64,000 nt of DNA from Curtobacterium luteum (GCF_014646995.1 NZ_BMOI01000001.1:459018-523017), one strand, 5' to 3'. Counted from the first letter of the stretch, positions 55,263 through 63,620 are shown. Notes: generated from the sequence alone by a model not told the origin. Program-made: numbers and translations.

Positions 55263-55829
55263 TCACCACAACTCGATGACGCCTGCGTCAGCGAGCAGCC
55301 GCAAGCACGCATCGGGCGCTCCGCACACCCGCTCGGTGAGACCGCTCGGGAGCGGTCGCTCGCCGAGCTGCGTTCCCGTCAGGTACAGCGGCGGGACTCC
55401 GAGCCACCGCAACGGAAGCGGCCCGTCGAAGTGGGTGTCCTTCGGTGCTGCGTAGAGCCGGTGCTGCGAAGCGGACATCCTGTGGGCAGCGACGCACCGC
55501 CGGACCCGCTCGTAGTGCGCTCGCTCCGCGGCCTGAGCGGCCTCGGCAGTCCGGGAGGCGAAGTCTGCCCGAGTGGTCGCGCCCGGGAACATCCACTGCA
55601 ATGCGGTCGTCGCATCGTCCACGACCGCGCAGTCTCTGCCGCAGCTGATGATCATCGTGGTCACCGGGACTCCAACCGCGGTCGTGAGGTCCATGGGTTC
55701 GGTTTCCAGCTCGGCTCCCGGGCAGCGCGAGAGTCCTGAGGTGAACCGAGAGAAGTGGGTCGTGCTGGCCATGCTCAACACGATGCGGCGAAACCCGAGT
55801 TGATCCAGCCCCTGGCTTGCGAAGATCAC
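55263..55829 (-). CDS. Hypothetical protein (island)
   Basis: An up to 188-residue protein. The central MIISCGRDCAVVDDATTALQWMFPG and RAHYERVRRCVAAHRMSASQHRLY stretches look like a helical, globular protein; the C-terminus has LLADAGVIELW. Start is uncertain: GTG at 55829 has no ribosome site, and in-frame ATGs at 55772 and 55694 are alternatives. It precedes the 54662 gene on the same strand with an 85-bp gap. No family recognised. Confidence 0.55.
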   Translation of the reverse strand: MIFASQGLDQLGFRRIVLSMASTTHFSRFTSGLSRCPGAELETEPMDLTTAVGVPVTTMIISCGRDCAVVDDATTALQWMFPGATTRADFASRTAEAAQAAERAHYERVRRCVAAHRMSASQHRLYAAPKDTHFDGPLPLRWLGVPPLYLTGTQLGERPLPSGLTERVCGAPDACLRLLADAGVIELW

Positions 55830-55836
55830 GGCTGAC

Positions 55837-55852
55837 GCTCAACGGGTTGAGC
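55837..55852. promoter_or_regulatory. Palindrome at the island gene's start
   Basis: GCTCAAC-GG-GTTGAGC, 7-bp perfect arms with 2-bp centre, 8 bp upstream of the frame that starts at 55829. It fits an operator for a dimeric repressor, possibly the HTH protein at 56225. Confidence 0.45.
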
Positions 55853-56224
55853 GGTCTGGCAAGTCAGCCAGTTCCGCAGCCTGCTGCGGAAGTAGGGCCT
55901 TCTTTCTTCTTCTTCTTAACTTCTTGAACACAGATATAGATCTGAAGAAGAAGAGGGATACATCTCCCCTCCCACCTCCCCCATACATATAGATCCCTAT
56001 CCATAGCTCTTACCCTCCGGCCGGAAGGGACGAGACTAGTGCCCTGGAACCCCGCCGATCGGCATGCCCCTGCGGATAGCTCCGACTTCCGGACGTGAAG
56101 TCGGCGGGGAAGCCGGCCCCGCTGACCGACTGACGACGACCGGCACCCACAGCTCGTCCTGGTTTCGCCGCATACACGTGGATGAGGTCGTCAACAGGTC
56201 GGCCCTTAGCACCAGGAGCCCCAG
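55853..56224. other. AT-rich non-coding region with stem-loop
   Basis: No gene is visible over these 372 bp. Between about 55900 and 56010 the composition is far more AT-rich than anywhere else in the window: pyrimidine-rich CTTCTTCTT runs, then the complementary AAGAAGAAG 29 nt later (arms about 55908-55955), with an internal CAGAT...ATCTG. ATATAGAT occurs twice. It could be a promoter/operator region, a replication origin of the element, or a transfer origin. Confidence 0.6.
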
Positions 56225-56935
56225 ATGACCACCAGCACGAAGAACGTCCCGGTGACCGAGACCATGACCCTCCGCGAGCTCGCCGGCGCCGTCGGTGTCG
56301 CGATGGGGAGCGCCTACGCCTGGTCCTCGAAGGGCAAACTGCCCGCCGGCACCTACCGGGACGAAACCGGGAAACTGCGCATCCCCCTCACCAGCGCCGA
56401 GCCGTTCATCGAGGAACGCCGATCCGACAAGCGCCGGTTCTACGGGTACGGCATCGAACCCTTCCCGGACGACGTCGAGACCGTGGACCTCGCGTGGATC
56501 GCCGCGCAGCTGAACGTGACCCAGCGACGCGTGTGGGTGCTCAGCTCCGAGGGTGCCCTACCCGACTCTGCCCGCCGCATCGGCAACTCGATCCAGATCC
56601 CCATCGACGATGCCCGCCAGTTCGTGGAAGAGCGTCCCACCACCCGCCGCCGACCGTTCCCCCGCCACCGCCACCCCGACCGTTCCTCCGTCGGCCTGGG
56701 CTGGATCGCGGATGAGATCGGTGTGCCGCGCCGGTCGCTGTACTACATCATCAACGTCGTGCCGCTGCCGGACTCCGCCTACCACGTGGGCAACGAGTTC
56801 CGAGTGCCTCGGCAGGACGCCTTGAGCTGGGTCCGCGCGTTCTGCGACGGACTGGGCGAGGACACCCCGACCGCGCGCCGTACCCGCCGCGTGTGGGAGC
56901 GGGCGCTCGGGACCCGCGCATCCTCAGCGCAGTGA
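56225..56935 (+). CDS. Protein of three tandem excisionase-like HTH repeats
   Basis: A 236-residue protein with three repeated units of about 50 residues: TLRELAGAVGVAMGSAYAWS (about 14-67), VDLAWIAAQLNVTQRRVWVL (about 88-138) and VGLGWIADEIGVPRRSLYYI (about 155-207). Each has a helix-turn-helix, then a LPxSxxxxGN-x-x-(R/Q)IP beta hairpin and a helix ending F-V-E-E-R or S-W-V-R. This is the AlpA/excisionase-like winged-helix layout, normally found once. AGGAG lies 6 bp before ATG. It probably binds DNA with repeated half-sites; it may act as island regulator or excisionase. Confidence 0.75.
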   Translation: MTTSTKNVPVTETMTLRELAGAVGVAMGSAYAWSSKGKLPAGTYRDETGKLRIPLTSAEPFIEERRSDKRRFYGYGIEPFPDDVETVDLAWIAAQLNVTQRRVWVLSSEGALPDSARRIGNSIQIPIDDARQFVEERPTTRRRPFPRHRHPDRSSVGLGWIADEIGVPRRSLYYIINVVPLPDSAYHVGNEFRVPRQDALSWVRAFCDGLGEDTPTARRTRRVWERALGTRASSAQ

Positions 56936-56952
56936 CGACGCCGCGCTGCCTG

Positions 56953-57126
56953 TCAGGCGATCTCGTCGACGTAGGCAGGCTGACTGTAGGACCGCCCTTG
57001 CCACCGCACCTGCACCGGCCACCACCCGCCCTGCGTGACCACGCCCTGCTCGCCGCTACGGACGAACGACCGGCTCACACCGCCGTGATCCTGAAGAGCT
57101 ACCACGAGCGTACCTGCCTGCAACAT
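56953..57126 (-). CDS. Small 57-residue protein (island)
   Basis: A frame starting MLQAGTLVVALQDHGGVSRS and ending PAYVDEIA. GGAG lies 5 bp before the ATG at 57126. It has three Trp residues in a compact, beta-like sequence (GGWWPVQVRW), typical of a small folded domain and not of a random frame. It lies downstream of the UspA gene on the same strand by 82 bp. No family recognised. Confidence 0.6.
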   Translation of the reverse strand: MLQAGTLVVALQDHGGVSRSFVRSGEQGVVTQGGWWPVQVRWQGRSYSQPAYVDEIA

Positions 57127-57207
57127 GTCGTCTCCATCCTTGAACCGTTGATCGGTACAGGGGAGGTATGCGCGGAGACTGGCCGTTCGTGGGCGGTGTC
57201 GCCGGTG

Positions 57208-58059
57208 TCACAGGTCCGCGGAGGGCCTATCGAGCTGCTGGGGCACCACGCACACGGGGACGCGGCCGTCGTGCACGAGGTGTTCTCCTACGGACCCGAA
57301 GAGACTGCCGGCGACGGCCGACCGGTGGCGTCGTCCGATGACGATGAGTGCCGCGGCTTCTCCGCTGCGCTGCAGGACTGCTGCCGGGCGCCCCTGACGG
57401 AGTTCCGCGCGCACGCGCAGGTCAGGGAGTTCTCGGCTCACCCTGCGGATGGCAGCGTCCAGTTCGAGTTGTCCCTCGTGCTCCCAGCGTGGCGCGTCCC
57501 GCGCGAGGTACACCCGACCGATCGGCGACACGCTCGTCGGTGGTTCCCAGGCTCGGACGAGGACGAGGTCGCCGCCGCGTTGCCCAACTCTCTCCGAGGC
57601 GAACTCGAGTGCGCTCGTGGCTGTCTGGGCTTCGACACCGACCACGACGGAAGGAGCGGGAGTGGGCTGCCACCGTTCGGGTACGACCACCACCGGGCCT
57701 TTCACCCCGGCCATGACTCGTTCCGCGACACGACCGGTGACGGACGCCCAGACCCGGTCGCTGCGGCGTCCGCCGATCACCAGGATGTCCGATTCGCCGG
57801 TCTCCCCAACGAGTCGACCCAGTGTCGGGCCGTTCATGACTTCCTGCTCGATCCTGAGATCGGGATGCCGCTCGGTGAGCAGATGCCGTGCGATCGTCAG
57901 CCGACCCGTTGAACGCTCCGCTGCCTCACCGAACCGCTCGTGGATGGTCACCAGCCGTACTACGTCACCATCCGCGACGTTGTGCGCGATCCACTGGAGC
58001 GTGTTCCAGCCCGCCGCGGTCTCGTCGATCGCGACGCTCCAACGCACCTGCTTCAGCAT
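57208..58059 (-). CDS. Universal stress protein, two UspA domains
   Basis: A 283-residue tandem UspA. Domain 1 (about 1-135) begins with VRWSVAIDETAAGWNTLQWIA; domain 2 (about 136-275) has VVVGVEAQTATSALEFA and the ATP-type loop GRRHRSAVAGSLFGSVGEHL. The sequence is closely similar in style to those at 61722 and 62596, so these are recent paralogues. It is the last gene of a reverse-strand operon (UspA-ABC-UspA), 55 bp after the permease stop. Confidence 0.88.
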   Translation of the reverse strand: MLKQVRWSVAIDETAAGWNTLQWIAHNVADGDVVRLVTIHERFGEAAERSTGRLTIARHLLTERHPDLRIEQEVMNGPTLGRLVGETGESDILVIGGRRSDRVWASVTGRVAERVMAGVKGPVVVVPERWQPTPAPSVVVGVEAQTATSALEFASERVGQRGGDLVLVRAWEPPTSVSPIGRVYLARDAPRWEHEGQLELDAAIRRVSRELPDLRVRAELRQGRPAAVLQRSGEAAALIVIGRRHRSAVAGSLFGSVGEHLVHDGRVPVCVVPQQLDRPSADL

Positions 58060-58114
58060 CGTCGGTTCCTTTCTCGTTCCTCGGTCGTCCGCTTCCTTGC
58101 GCTCGGCGTGCTCG

Positions 58115-59722
58115 TCAATGGTCTGACCCCGTGTCCCTGAACCGCAAAGCGAGCGCCGAGATCCCGACGACGAGCGCGCCGGCCGTGATCGCGACGGCAG
58201 CGGCCACGCTCGGCCCCGTGTGAAAGGGATCCACGACGTGCTCGAACGGGCTCAGTCGGCGCAGCGATTCCGGCAAGCCGGCGATGCTGCCGTACTCGCC
58301 GACGAAGGCCGCGGCAGCGTAGAGCGACCAGGCGAGCGCCACGCTCGTGCGCGGCACGATCGCGACGACGAACGCGGACACGGCGAGCATGACGAGCACC
58401 GCCGGCAGTTGGCCGAGCGGCGCTGTCGCCCAAGGCGCCGACGTGCCGCCGACCTCCCCCGCGGCGACGGCCGCGACCAGTCCGGACAGCAAAAGCACCA
58501 CAGCAGCGACCGCGCCGGGGAGTGCAGCGAACGCGAAGAACCACGCCGTGCGGCTGGCACCGCTGACGATCAGGAGATCTGCTCGCGCGCTGGCCTCCTC
58601 CCGCCGCAGTCGGAGCGCTCCCTGCACGCACATGGCCGAGACCAGGACTCCGATGGTCTCTGCACCCAGTCGGACGAACGACTCCGACACGTCCTGCGCT
58701 CCGCCGCCCATGGCCGTGATCGTCCTCGTGACCGCCGGAGATACGGAAGTGAGCTGGTCGGTGACCACACCCGACAGTGAACCGACGAGCGCACTGAAGG
58801 CGAGGATCGCGATCGTCCACGTGACCAGGACCGCCCGGTCGAGGCGGACAGCCAGGCCGAACGCTCCCCGCAGCCACAGGCGGGCATCCGCTCGTCCCGG
58901 TCGGTGGCCGATGGTCGCCGACCCGACATCTCGACGGCCCGCCGTGACGACGGCACCCACGCCGGCCGCGACGAAGAGCGTGGGTCCGAGGACGAGGGGC
59001 CAGAGCGACTGCTCGCCGAACGGCCGGGTCGCCTGCGCCCAACCGATCGGACTCGCCCAGCTGACCCACGACGGTCGCAGGACCAGCGTGCGCATGTCTG
59101 CGGTGCCGGTTGCATCCCCGATGCCCCGGATGAAGTACCACGCCACCAAGACGATGGCTCCCGTGGCGTTGGTGGCGCGTCCAGACGGGAAGAACTGTGC
59201 GAGGAGCAGGACGACTCCGGCCGTACCCACCCCGGTGCCCGCGCACGCTGCACCGAACAGCATCGATCCGCCCGGAGGCTCCGCTGTGAGGGCGGTGCCC
59301 GATGCAACCGCGACACCGGCGATGGCGTTCCAGGCCACCACGAACAACAGCACACTCACGACTGGTCCGGTCCGGGCCGTCGCGGTTGAGCTCAGAGTGT
59401 CCCCGAGACCACTCTCCTCGGCCGCGCGACTGTGCCGGGTGACGAGGAAGACGTTCATCATCCCGACCAGGAAAGCGACGAACGACAGGCTGAGGGCGGT
59501 CAAGAACGCCCCAGCAGAGGCGCCGTCAGGTGTCCCTCTGAACACCAGGACGACGGGCGTGGCGAGGAGTACGCGGAGCGTGGCCGCACGAGCGGCTCCG
59601 GTGGGGAACGTCGCGGCGACCTGGACGGTGACCAGCGACGTCGTGACCGCGAGCCCCAGGACCCAGCCGACGAGCTGCCACAGGTCTGCCCGGAGGCGTG
59701 ACCGGACCAGCAGCAGGATCAT
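58115..59722 (-). CDS. ABC-2 type exporter permease
   Basis: A 535-residue permease with about 12 hydrophobic segments, in two halves, the layout of large ABC-2 (Gram-positive multidrug/antibiotic) permeases. Recognisable: LVRSRLRADLWQLVGWVLG at the N-terminus and LVRLRREEASARADLL-like RLRREEASARADLLIVSGASRTAWFFAF as an elbow helix before the second half. ATG at 59722 overlaps the ATPase stop by 4 bp, with GGAG 7 bp before it. Confidence 0.87.
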   Translation of the reverse strand: MILLLVRSRLRADLWQLVGWVLGLAVTTSLVTVQVAATFPTGAARAATLRVLLATPVVLVFRGTPDGASAGAFLTALSLSFVAFLVGMMNVFLVTRHSRAAEESGLGDTLSSTATARTGPVVSVLLFVVAWNAIAGVAVASGTALTAEPPGGSMLFGAACAGTGVGTAGVVLLLAQFFPSGRATNATGAIVLVAWYFIRGIGDATGTADMRTLVLRPSWVSWASPIGWAQATRPFGEQSLWPLVLGPTLFVAAGVGAVVTAGRRDVGSATIGHRPGRADARLWLRGAFGLAVRLDRAVLVTWTIAILAFSALVGSLSGVVTDQLTSVSPAVTRTITAMGGGAQDVSESFVRLGAETIGVLVSAMCVQGALRLRREEASARADLLIVSGASRTAWFFAFAALPGAVAAVVLLLSGLVAAVAAGEVGGTSAPWATAPLGQLPAVLVMLAVSAFVVAIVPRTSVALAWSLYAAAAFVGEYGSIAGLPESLRRLSPFEHVVDPFHTGPSVAAAVAITAGALVVGISALALRFRDTGSDH

Positions 59723-60681
59723 GACGTGCTCCATGCGGTTGCCGCCGAGACCGACTCGGTCTCGTACTGGTGCAGGAACAACTCCTCCAGGGACGGCGGA
59801 GCGATGACGAGACCGGTGACGTCGAGTGCCGCGAGCCGGGGGAGAGCGGCCACGACGTCCGACTCCGCGACGCTGCAGGAGAACCGGGCGCCCGTCACGG
59901 AGAGATCGCGCGCTTCGGGCAGGGCGGCGCGCACCTCGCGGATCGATCCTGCGGCGTCGAAGGAGACAGTGGTCCGCGTGCGCCGTCGCAGCTCCGCCAT
60001 CGAGCCCGTCTCGACCACCCGACCGGCGCGGACGATCGAAACGGTCGTGCAGAGCGCCTGTGCTTCGCTCAGGACGTGGGATGACAGGAGCACGGTCGCT
60101 CCAACGTCGTGCGACGCTCGGACGTGTCGCGCGAACACCTCCTGCATCAGGGGGTCGAGTCCCGTCGTCGGCTCGTCGAACAGGTAGAGCTCCGCCGGGA
60201 GGAGCAGTGCGGCGACGAGGAGAACCTTCTGGCGGTTGCCTCGCGAGTACGCACGGACGCGTTTCGTGGGGTCGAGTGCGAAATCCTCGAGCAGCGCGGC
60301 CCGCTTCGCTCGGACGGGACGGGATCGCACCGCGCCGCCGCGCAACGAAGTCAGGAGGTCGATCGTTTCGCCCCCGGTCAGCCCGGGCCACAGAGCCGCG
60401 TCCCCGGAAACGGCCGCCATCCGGCGGTGGAGCGACACCGCGTCGCTCCACGGATCGCCACCGAGCACTCGGACGTCCCCGCGCGTCGCCTTACTGAGAC
60501 CGAGGAGGATCCGCATGGTGCTGGTCTTGCCCGCGCCGTTCGGCCCGAGGAACCCGTGCACCTCCCCCGCGGCGACGTCCAGGTCGAGGCCATCGACTGC
60601 TCGGACACGCCCGTAGCGTTTCTCGAGCCCGCGGATCCGGACGGCGGCAGAGCCCGTCAGCCCGGTCGATGACCGATTCAC
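59719..60681 (-). CDS. ABC exporter ATP-binding protein
   Basis: A 320-residue ATPase. Walker A is GPNGAGKT, the signature loop is YSRGNRQKV (a variant of LSGGQ with SRGN), Walker B YLFDEPTTGLDPLM, and the H-loop SSHVLSEAQAL. The C-terminal extension of 90 residues after the ATPase core is typical of this drug-exporter type. GTG at 60681 overlaps the UspA stop. With the permease it forms an exporter inside the stress module. Confidence 0.92.
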   Translation of the reverse strand: MNRSSTGLTGSAAVRIRGLEKRYGRVRAVDGLDLDVAAGEVHGFLGPNGAGKTSTMRILLGLSKATRGDVRVLGGDPWSDAVSLHRRMAAVSGDAALWPGLTGGETIDLLTSLRGGAVRSRPVRAKRAALLEDFALDPTKRVRAYSRGNRQKVLLVAALLLPAELYLFDEPTTGLDPLMQEVFARHVRASHDVGATVLLSSHVLSEAQALCTTVSIVRAGRVVETGSMAELRRRTRTTVSFDAAGSIREVRAALPEARDLSVTGARFSCSVAESDVVAALPRLAALDVTGLVIAPPSLEELFLHQYETESVSAATAWSTS

Positions 60682-61469
60682 CGGACGACCGCGACAGGCG
60701 TGCGGGACGCGCGGACGACCTGCTCGGTCACTGTTCCGGCCCTCGCGCGCCGGTGTCCCGCTCCGATGACGAGCAATGACGCGGCCTCGGCGGATTCCAC
60801 GATGCGCCGCGCCGGCGGACCCGCAACGAGTCGCCGGACGACGTCCACGTCCGGCGCCTCGGCGAGAGCGTCCTCCACCTGTTCCTCCAGCATGCGCAAC
60901 CGACGGGTCCGCTCGACGCCGCCCGGGTCCTCGGCACCATTGCCGTGTCGGGGTGACCATGCGCTGACGGCCACGATCGACTGTCTCGTGCGCCGCGCCT
61001 CCTGAACCGCGAAGCGCAGCGAAGGACGCGACGAAGCGCCCGGATCCACCGCGACGACGATCCCGTCCCGACGTGCCCCGGGCGCGAGCGGAACGACCAC
61101 GACCGTGCAGGGGGCCGCGCCTACGAGGCGGTCCGCGAGCGAGGGCCGCGAGCCACGCGCTGCCGGCACCCCGTCCCGGCCCACGACGAGGACGGAGTCT
61201 GCGTCCACCGAAGCGAGCAGCACCGCGGTCGGGTGCCCACGGTGCACCTCGACGTCCACCCGAACGGCGTGGTCGGTGTCGATGACGGCGTTGACGGCCG
61301 CCCGCACGGAGAAGTCGGCGGTCGACAGGGACGGCGCGGCAGAGTCCGCTGGGACAGCGTGGACGACGATGAGGCGGTTCGGCCCGCCTTCAACGCGATC
61401 CAGTGCCCACGCGAGTGCGCCGCGAGCCGCGGTCGACCCATCCCACCCGACGACGAATCGTCTGGTCAT
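60678..61469 (-). CDS. Universal stress protein, two UspA domains
   Basis: A 263-residue tandem UspA: FVVGWDGSTAARGALAWALDRV and, in domain 2, VVAVDPGASSRPSLRFAVQEARR with the C-terminal LLVIGAGHRRARAGTVTEQVVRASRTPVAVVR. The ATP-type G2xG9S loop is partly kept in domain 2. It is the first gene of the reverse operon. A DosR-like box lies about 70 bp upstream. ATG at 61469. Confidence 0.87.
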   Translation of the reverse strand: MTRRFVVGWDGSTAARGALAWALDRVEGGPNRLIVVHAVPADSAAPSLSTADFSVRAAVNAVIDTDHAVRVDVEVHRGHPTAVLLASVDADSVLVVGRDGVPAARGSRPSLADRLVGAAPCTVVVVPLAPGARRDGIVVAVDPGASSRPSLRFAVQEARRTRQSIVAVSAWSPRHGNGAEDPGGVERTRRLRMLEEQVEDALAEAPDVDVVRRLVAGPPARRIVESAEAASLLVIGAGHRRARAGTVTEQVVRASRTPVAVVR

Positions 61470-61538
61470 CGCTGACCCCTTCCCGGAGGCGGTCGGTACC
61501 CCCTCCGCTACGAGGATGCGGGTCCATCCGCCGCGGGA

Positions 61539-61558
61539 ACAGTGTCGAAGGTCCCGGT
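61539..61558 (-). promoter_or_regulatory. DosR-like box upstream of the UspA-ABC operon
   Basis: On the reverse strand: ACCGGGACCTTCGACACTGT, with GGGAC-N4-GACAC. The mycobacterial DosR box core is GGGAC-N4-GTCCC. It shares GGAC-TTCGAC-CT with the divergent site at 61611-61630. Confidence 0.5.
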
Positions 61559-61610
61559 GCGCCCGGACCGACCCGGCAACCGTCTCGGAATGGAGAAGCC
61601 TGCCAACACC

Positions 61611-61630
61611 GGTAGGACGTTCGACCCTCC
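61611..61630 (+). promoter_or_regulatory. DosR-like box upstream of the forward UspA pair
   Basis: GGTAGGACGTTCGACCCTCC, with AGGAC-N4-GACCC, 91 bp before the ATG at 61722. The first eight bases are identical to the reverse-strand site at 63485-63503. Confidence 0.5.
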
Positions 61631-61721
61631 ACGGCTCGCTGTGGTCGACCTACCGTCGTGGCAGGCGACCACCGCGGTCGCCAGCCGGGCACAGACCGGA
61701 AGAACCTGCCGAGGAGCAACC

Positions 61722-62594
61722 ATGACCAGCTACACCGTCGCGGTCGACGACACCGACGCCGGCTCGCGGACCATCGAATGGATCGACGAGAACCTCCGCC
61801 CAGGAGACCGCGTTCGGCTGCTCACGGTCAGCGAGCTCTACTCCGAGACGGTGCTGCGGACCGAGCAGCGGCTCGAACAGGCAGAGACGCGGTTGCGTCG
61901 GCGTCACCCTGGGCTGATGGTCGAGCAGTCCGTGCCGGAGGGGCCGACGGTGGAGCGACTGCTCCTGGACTCCGAGGACAGCGATGTCCTCGTGCTCGGG
62001 GCCCGTCAGGCGCACGTCGTGCTCGCGACGCTCGGCGGACGGATCGCCGAACGCGTCGTGGCCCGCACCACCGTGCCTGTCGTCGCCGTGCCCGAGCACT
62101 GGCACCACGGTGCGGGCCCGGTCGTGGTCGGCGTCGACGGTCGGACCGCCTCAGCCGCGCTCGCGTTCGCCGCGGACCAGGCCGCCGTCCGTGGCAGCGA
62201 ACTCGTCCTCGTCCGGGCTTGGGACATTCCGCTCACGATCTCCCCGTACGCGAACATCTACCTCGCGGACGACCGGGAGCTGTGGGAGCACGAGAGCACG
62301 CTCGAGCTCCAGGCCGCGAGCCGTGCCGTGGCGGACCGTCACCCAGACCTCGACGTCCGCGCGGTTCGTCGACACGGCCAGACTGCGACCGCTCTCCTGG
62401 ATGAAGCCGGGGCGGATGCTTCGCTCATCGTCACCGGGCGGCGGCACCGCACCGCCATCGGGGCGTTCCTCGGAGGGTCGGTCGGTGAAGCGCTGATGCA
62501 TCGCTCCCACGCGCCGATCTGCATCGTCCCCCAGCCGGCCGCCGCAGTGCCGGCGACGGCCTCCGACGTACCCGCGCCGGCGGAGGTGCACTGA
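61722..62594 (+). CDS. Universal stress protein, two UspA domains
   Basis: A 290-residue tandem UspA: VAVDDTDAGSRTIEWIDENL and SDVLVLGARQ in domain 1; VVVGVDGRTASAALAFAADQ and GRRHRTAIGAFLGGSVGEALMHRSHAPICIVPQ in domain 2. ATG at 61722 is chosen because GAGGAG lies 6 bp upstream; the frame to 61542 continues through a regulatory region. One bp separates it from the next UspA start. Confidence 0.9.
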   Translation: MTSYTVAVDDTDAGSRTIEWIDENLRPGDRVRLLTVSELYSETVLRTEQRLEQAETRLRRRHPGLMVEQSVPEGPTVERLLLDSEDSDVLVLGARQAHVVLATLGGRIAERVVARTTVPVVAVPEHWHHGAGPVVVGVDGRTASAALAFAADQAAVRGSELVLVRAWDIPLTISPYANIYLADDRELWEHESTLELQAASRAVADRHPDLDVRAVRRHGQTATALLDEAGADASLIVTGRRHRTAIGAFLGGSVGEALMHRSHAPICIVPQPAAAVPATASDVPAPAEVH

Positions 62595-62595
62595 C

Positions 62596-63453
62596 ATGCA
62601 CGACGCGGCGGCTCTCGTGCCGCAGCACGTCGTGATCGGTATCGACGAGCACGAGGCGAGTCTGCGCACGATCGACTGGGTGATCGAACGGGATCTTCCG
62701 TCCGGCAGCCGTGTCGACGTCGTCACCGTCACGAACGGATGGTCAACGGATCCCCGCGCCGATCGAGCGCTGGTGGAAGCAGCAGCGGCGCGGCTCCCTG
62801 ACAGGAGTCACGTGGACGTCGAGACCCTGGTGCGGTTCGGGGCACCCGACCGCACGTTGCTCGAAGTCGCCGCCGACGCGGACCTCCTCGTGATCGGCAA
62901 CCGCCGCCAACACCGACTGCGGACGGCGCTCGACGGTTGGATGCCGGAACGCATCCCGACGGTCGCCGACCTCCCGGTCGTTGTCGTTCCCGAGGACTGG
63001 GTCCCGGTCGACGGTGACGTCCTCCTCGGAGTCGACACGTCGACGGGGGACGCAGCTCTGCGGTTCGCCGCCGAAGAGGCGCTGCGGAGCCGCCACCGCC
63101 TCGGCGCGCTCCGGGCGTGGAAGCTTCCGGTCACGACGGCGACGGGCGCGCTGAGCGTGCTCGAGGACCCGCAGCTGTACGAGGACCACAACCGCGCCAT
63201 CCTCGCCGACAGTGAGCGGCTCCTGCACCTGCGCTACCCCGGGTTGCGACACCGCCCACTGCTCGAGGAAGGCGACCCCGCGGCACGGCTCCTCGCCCAC
63301 GCCCCGTTCGCCTCACTCGTCGTCGTCGGCCGTCGACACCGGACAACCCTCGGCGGTGTGTTCACCGGTTCCACCGCCCACGGCCTGATCACACAGGGGC
63401 GCACACCGCTGGCAGTGGTGCCGCAGCGGCGACGCGAACTCCTGGACCGATGA
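62596..63453 (+). CDS. Universal stress protein, two UspA domains
   Basis: A 285-residue tandem UspA: VVIGIDEHEASLRTIDWVIE in domain 1, LLGVDTSTGDAALRFAAEEA and GRRHRTTLGGVFTGSTAHGLI in domain 2. It differs most from the others in domain 1. It follows the previous gene by one base, so the two are co-translated. A hairpin terminator follows at 63537. Confidence 0.9.
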   Translation: MHDAAALVPQHVVIGIDEHEASLRTIDWVIERDLPSGSRVDVVTVTNGWSTDPRADRALVEAAAARLPDRSHVDVETLVRFGAPDRTLLEVAADADLLVIGNRRQHRLRTALDGWMPERIPTVADLPVVVVPEDWVPVDGDVLLGVDTSTGDAALRFAAEEALRSRHRLGALRAWKLPVTTATGALSVLEDPQLYEDHNRAILADSERLLHLRYPGLRHRPLLEEGDPAARLLAHAPFASLVVVGRRHRTTLGGVFTGSTAHGLITQGRTPLAVVPQRRRELLDR

Positions 63454-63484
63454 GTCTGCCTGGCGTAGTGGGTGCGATGAGGTC

Positions 63485-63503
63485 GTGGGGCCTTGGTCCT
63501 ACC
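63485..63503 (-). promoter_or_regulatory. DosR-like box (reverse orientation)
   Basis: On the reverse strand GGTAGGACCAAGGCCCCAC: AGGAC-N4-GCCCC. It lies between the UspA pair and the sensor gene at 63668. Confidence 0.45.
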
Positions 63504-63536
63504 GCTGACCCCGGCGCCCTCTACGTTGCTCAACAC

Positions 63537-63575
63537 GGGGCGCCTGATCCGGACCCGAAGCGGATCGGGCGCCCC
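63537..63575 (+). terminator. Terminator of the UspA pair
   Basis: 15-bp stem (63537-63551 with 63561-63575, one G-U pair) around a 9-nt loop, 83 bp after the UspA stop codon. Confidence 0.75.
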
Positions 63576-63601
63576 GGTCCGGTCAGCGCCGGGCCCCCGG
63601 T

Positions 63602-63620
63602 CAAGGACCGTGGACCCCGA
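63602..63620 (+). promoter_or_regulatory. DosR-like box before the sensor kinase
   Basis: CAAGGACCGTGGACCCCGA, with AGGAC-N4-GACCC, identical at the conserved bases to the 61611 site, 47 bp before the ATG at 63668. Confidence 0.5.

Noticed and set aside
54497-57207. Integrase gene next to the attachment site
   Set aside because: I looked on both strands for tyrosine (R..HxxR..Y) or serine recombinase motifs and found none.
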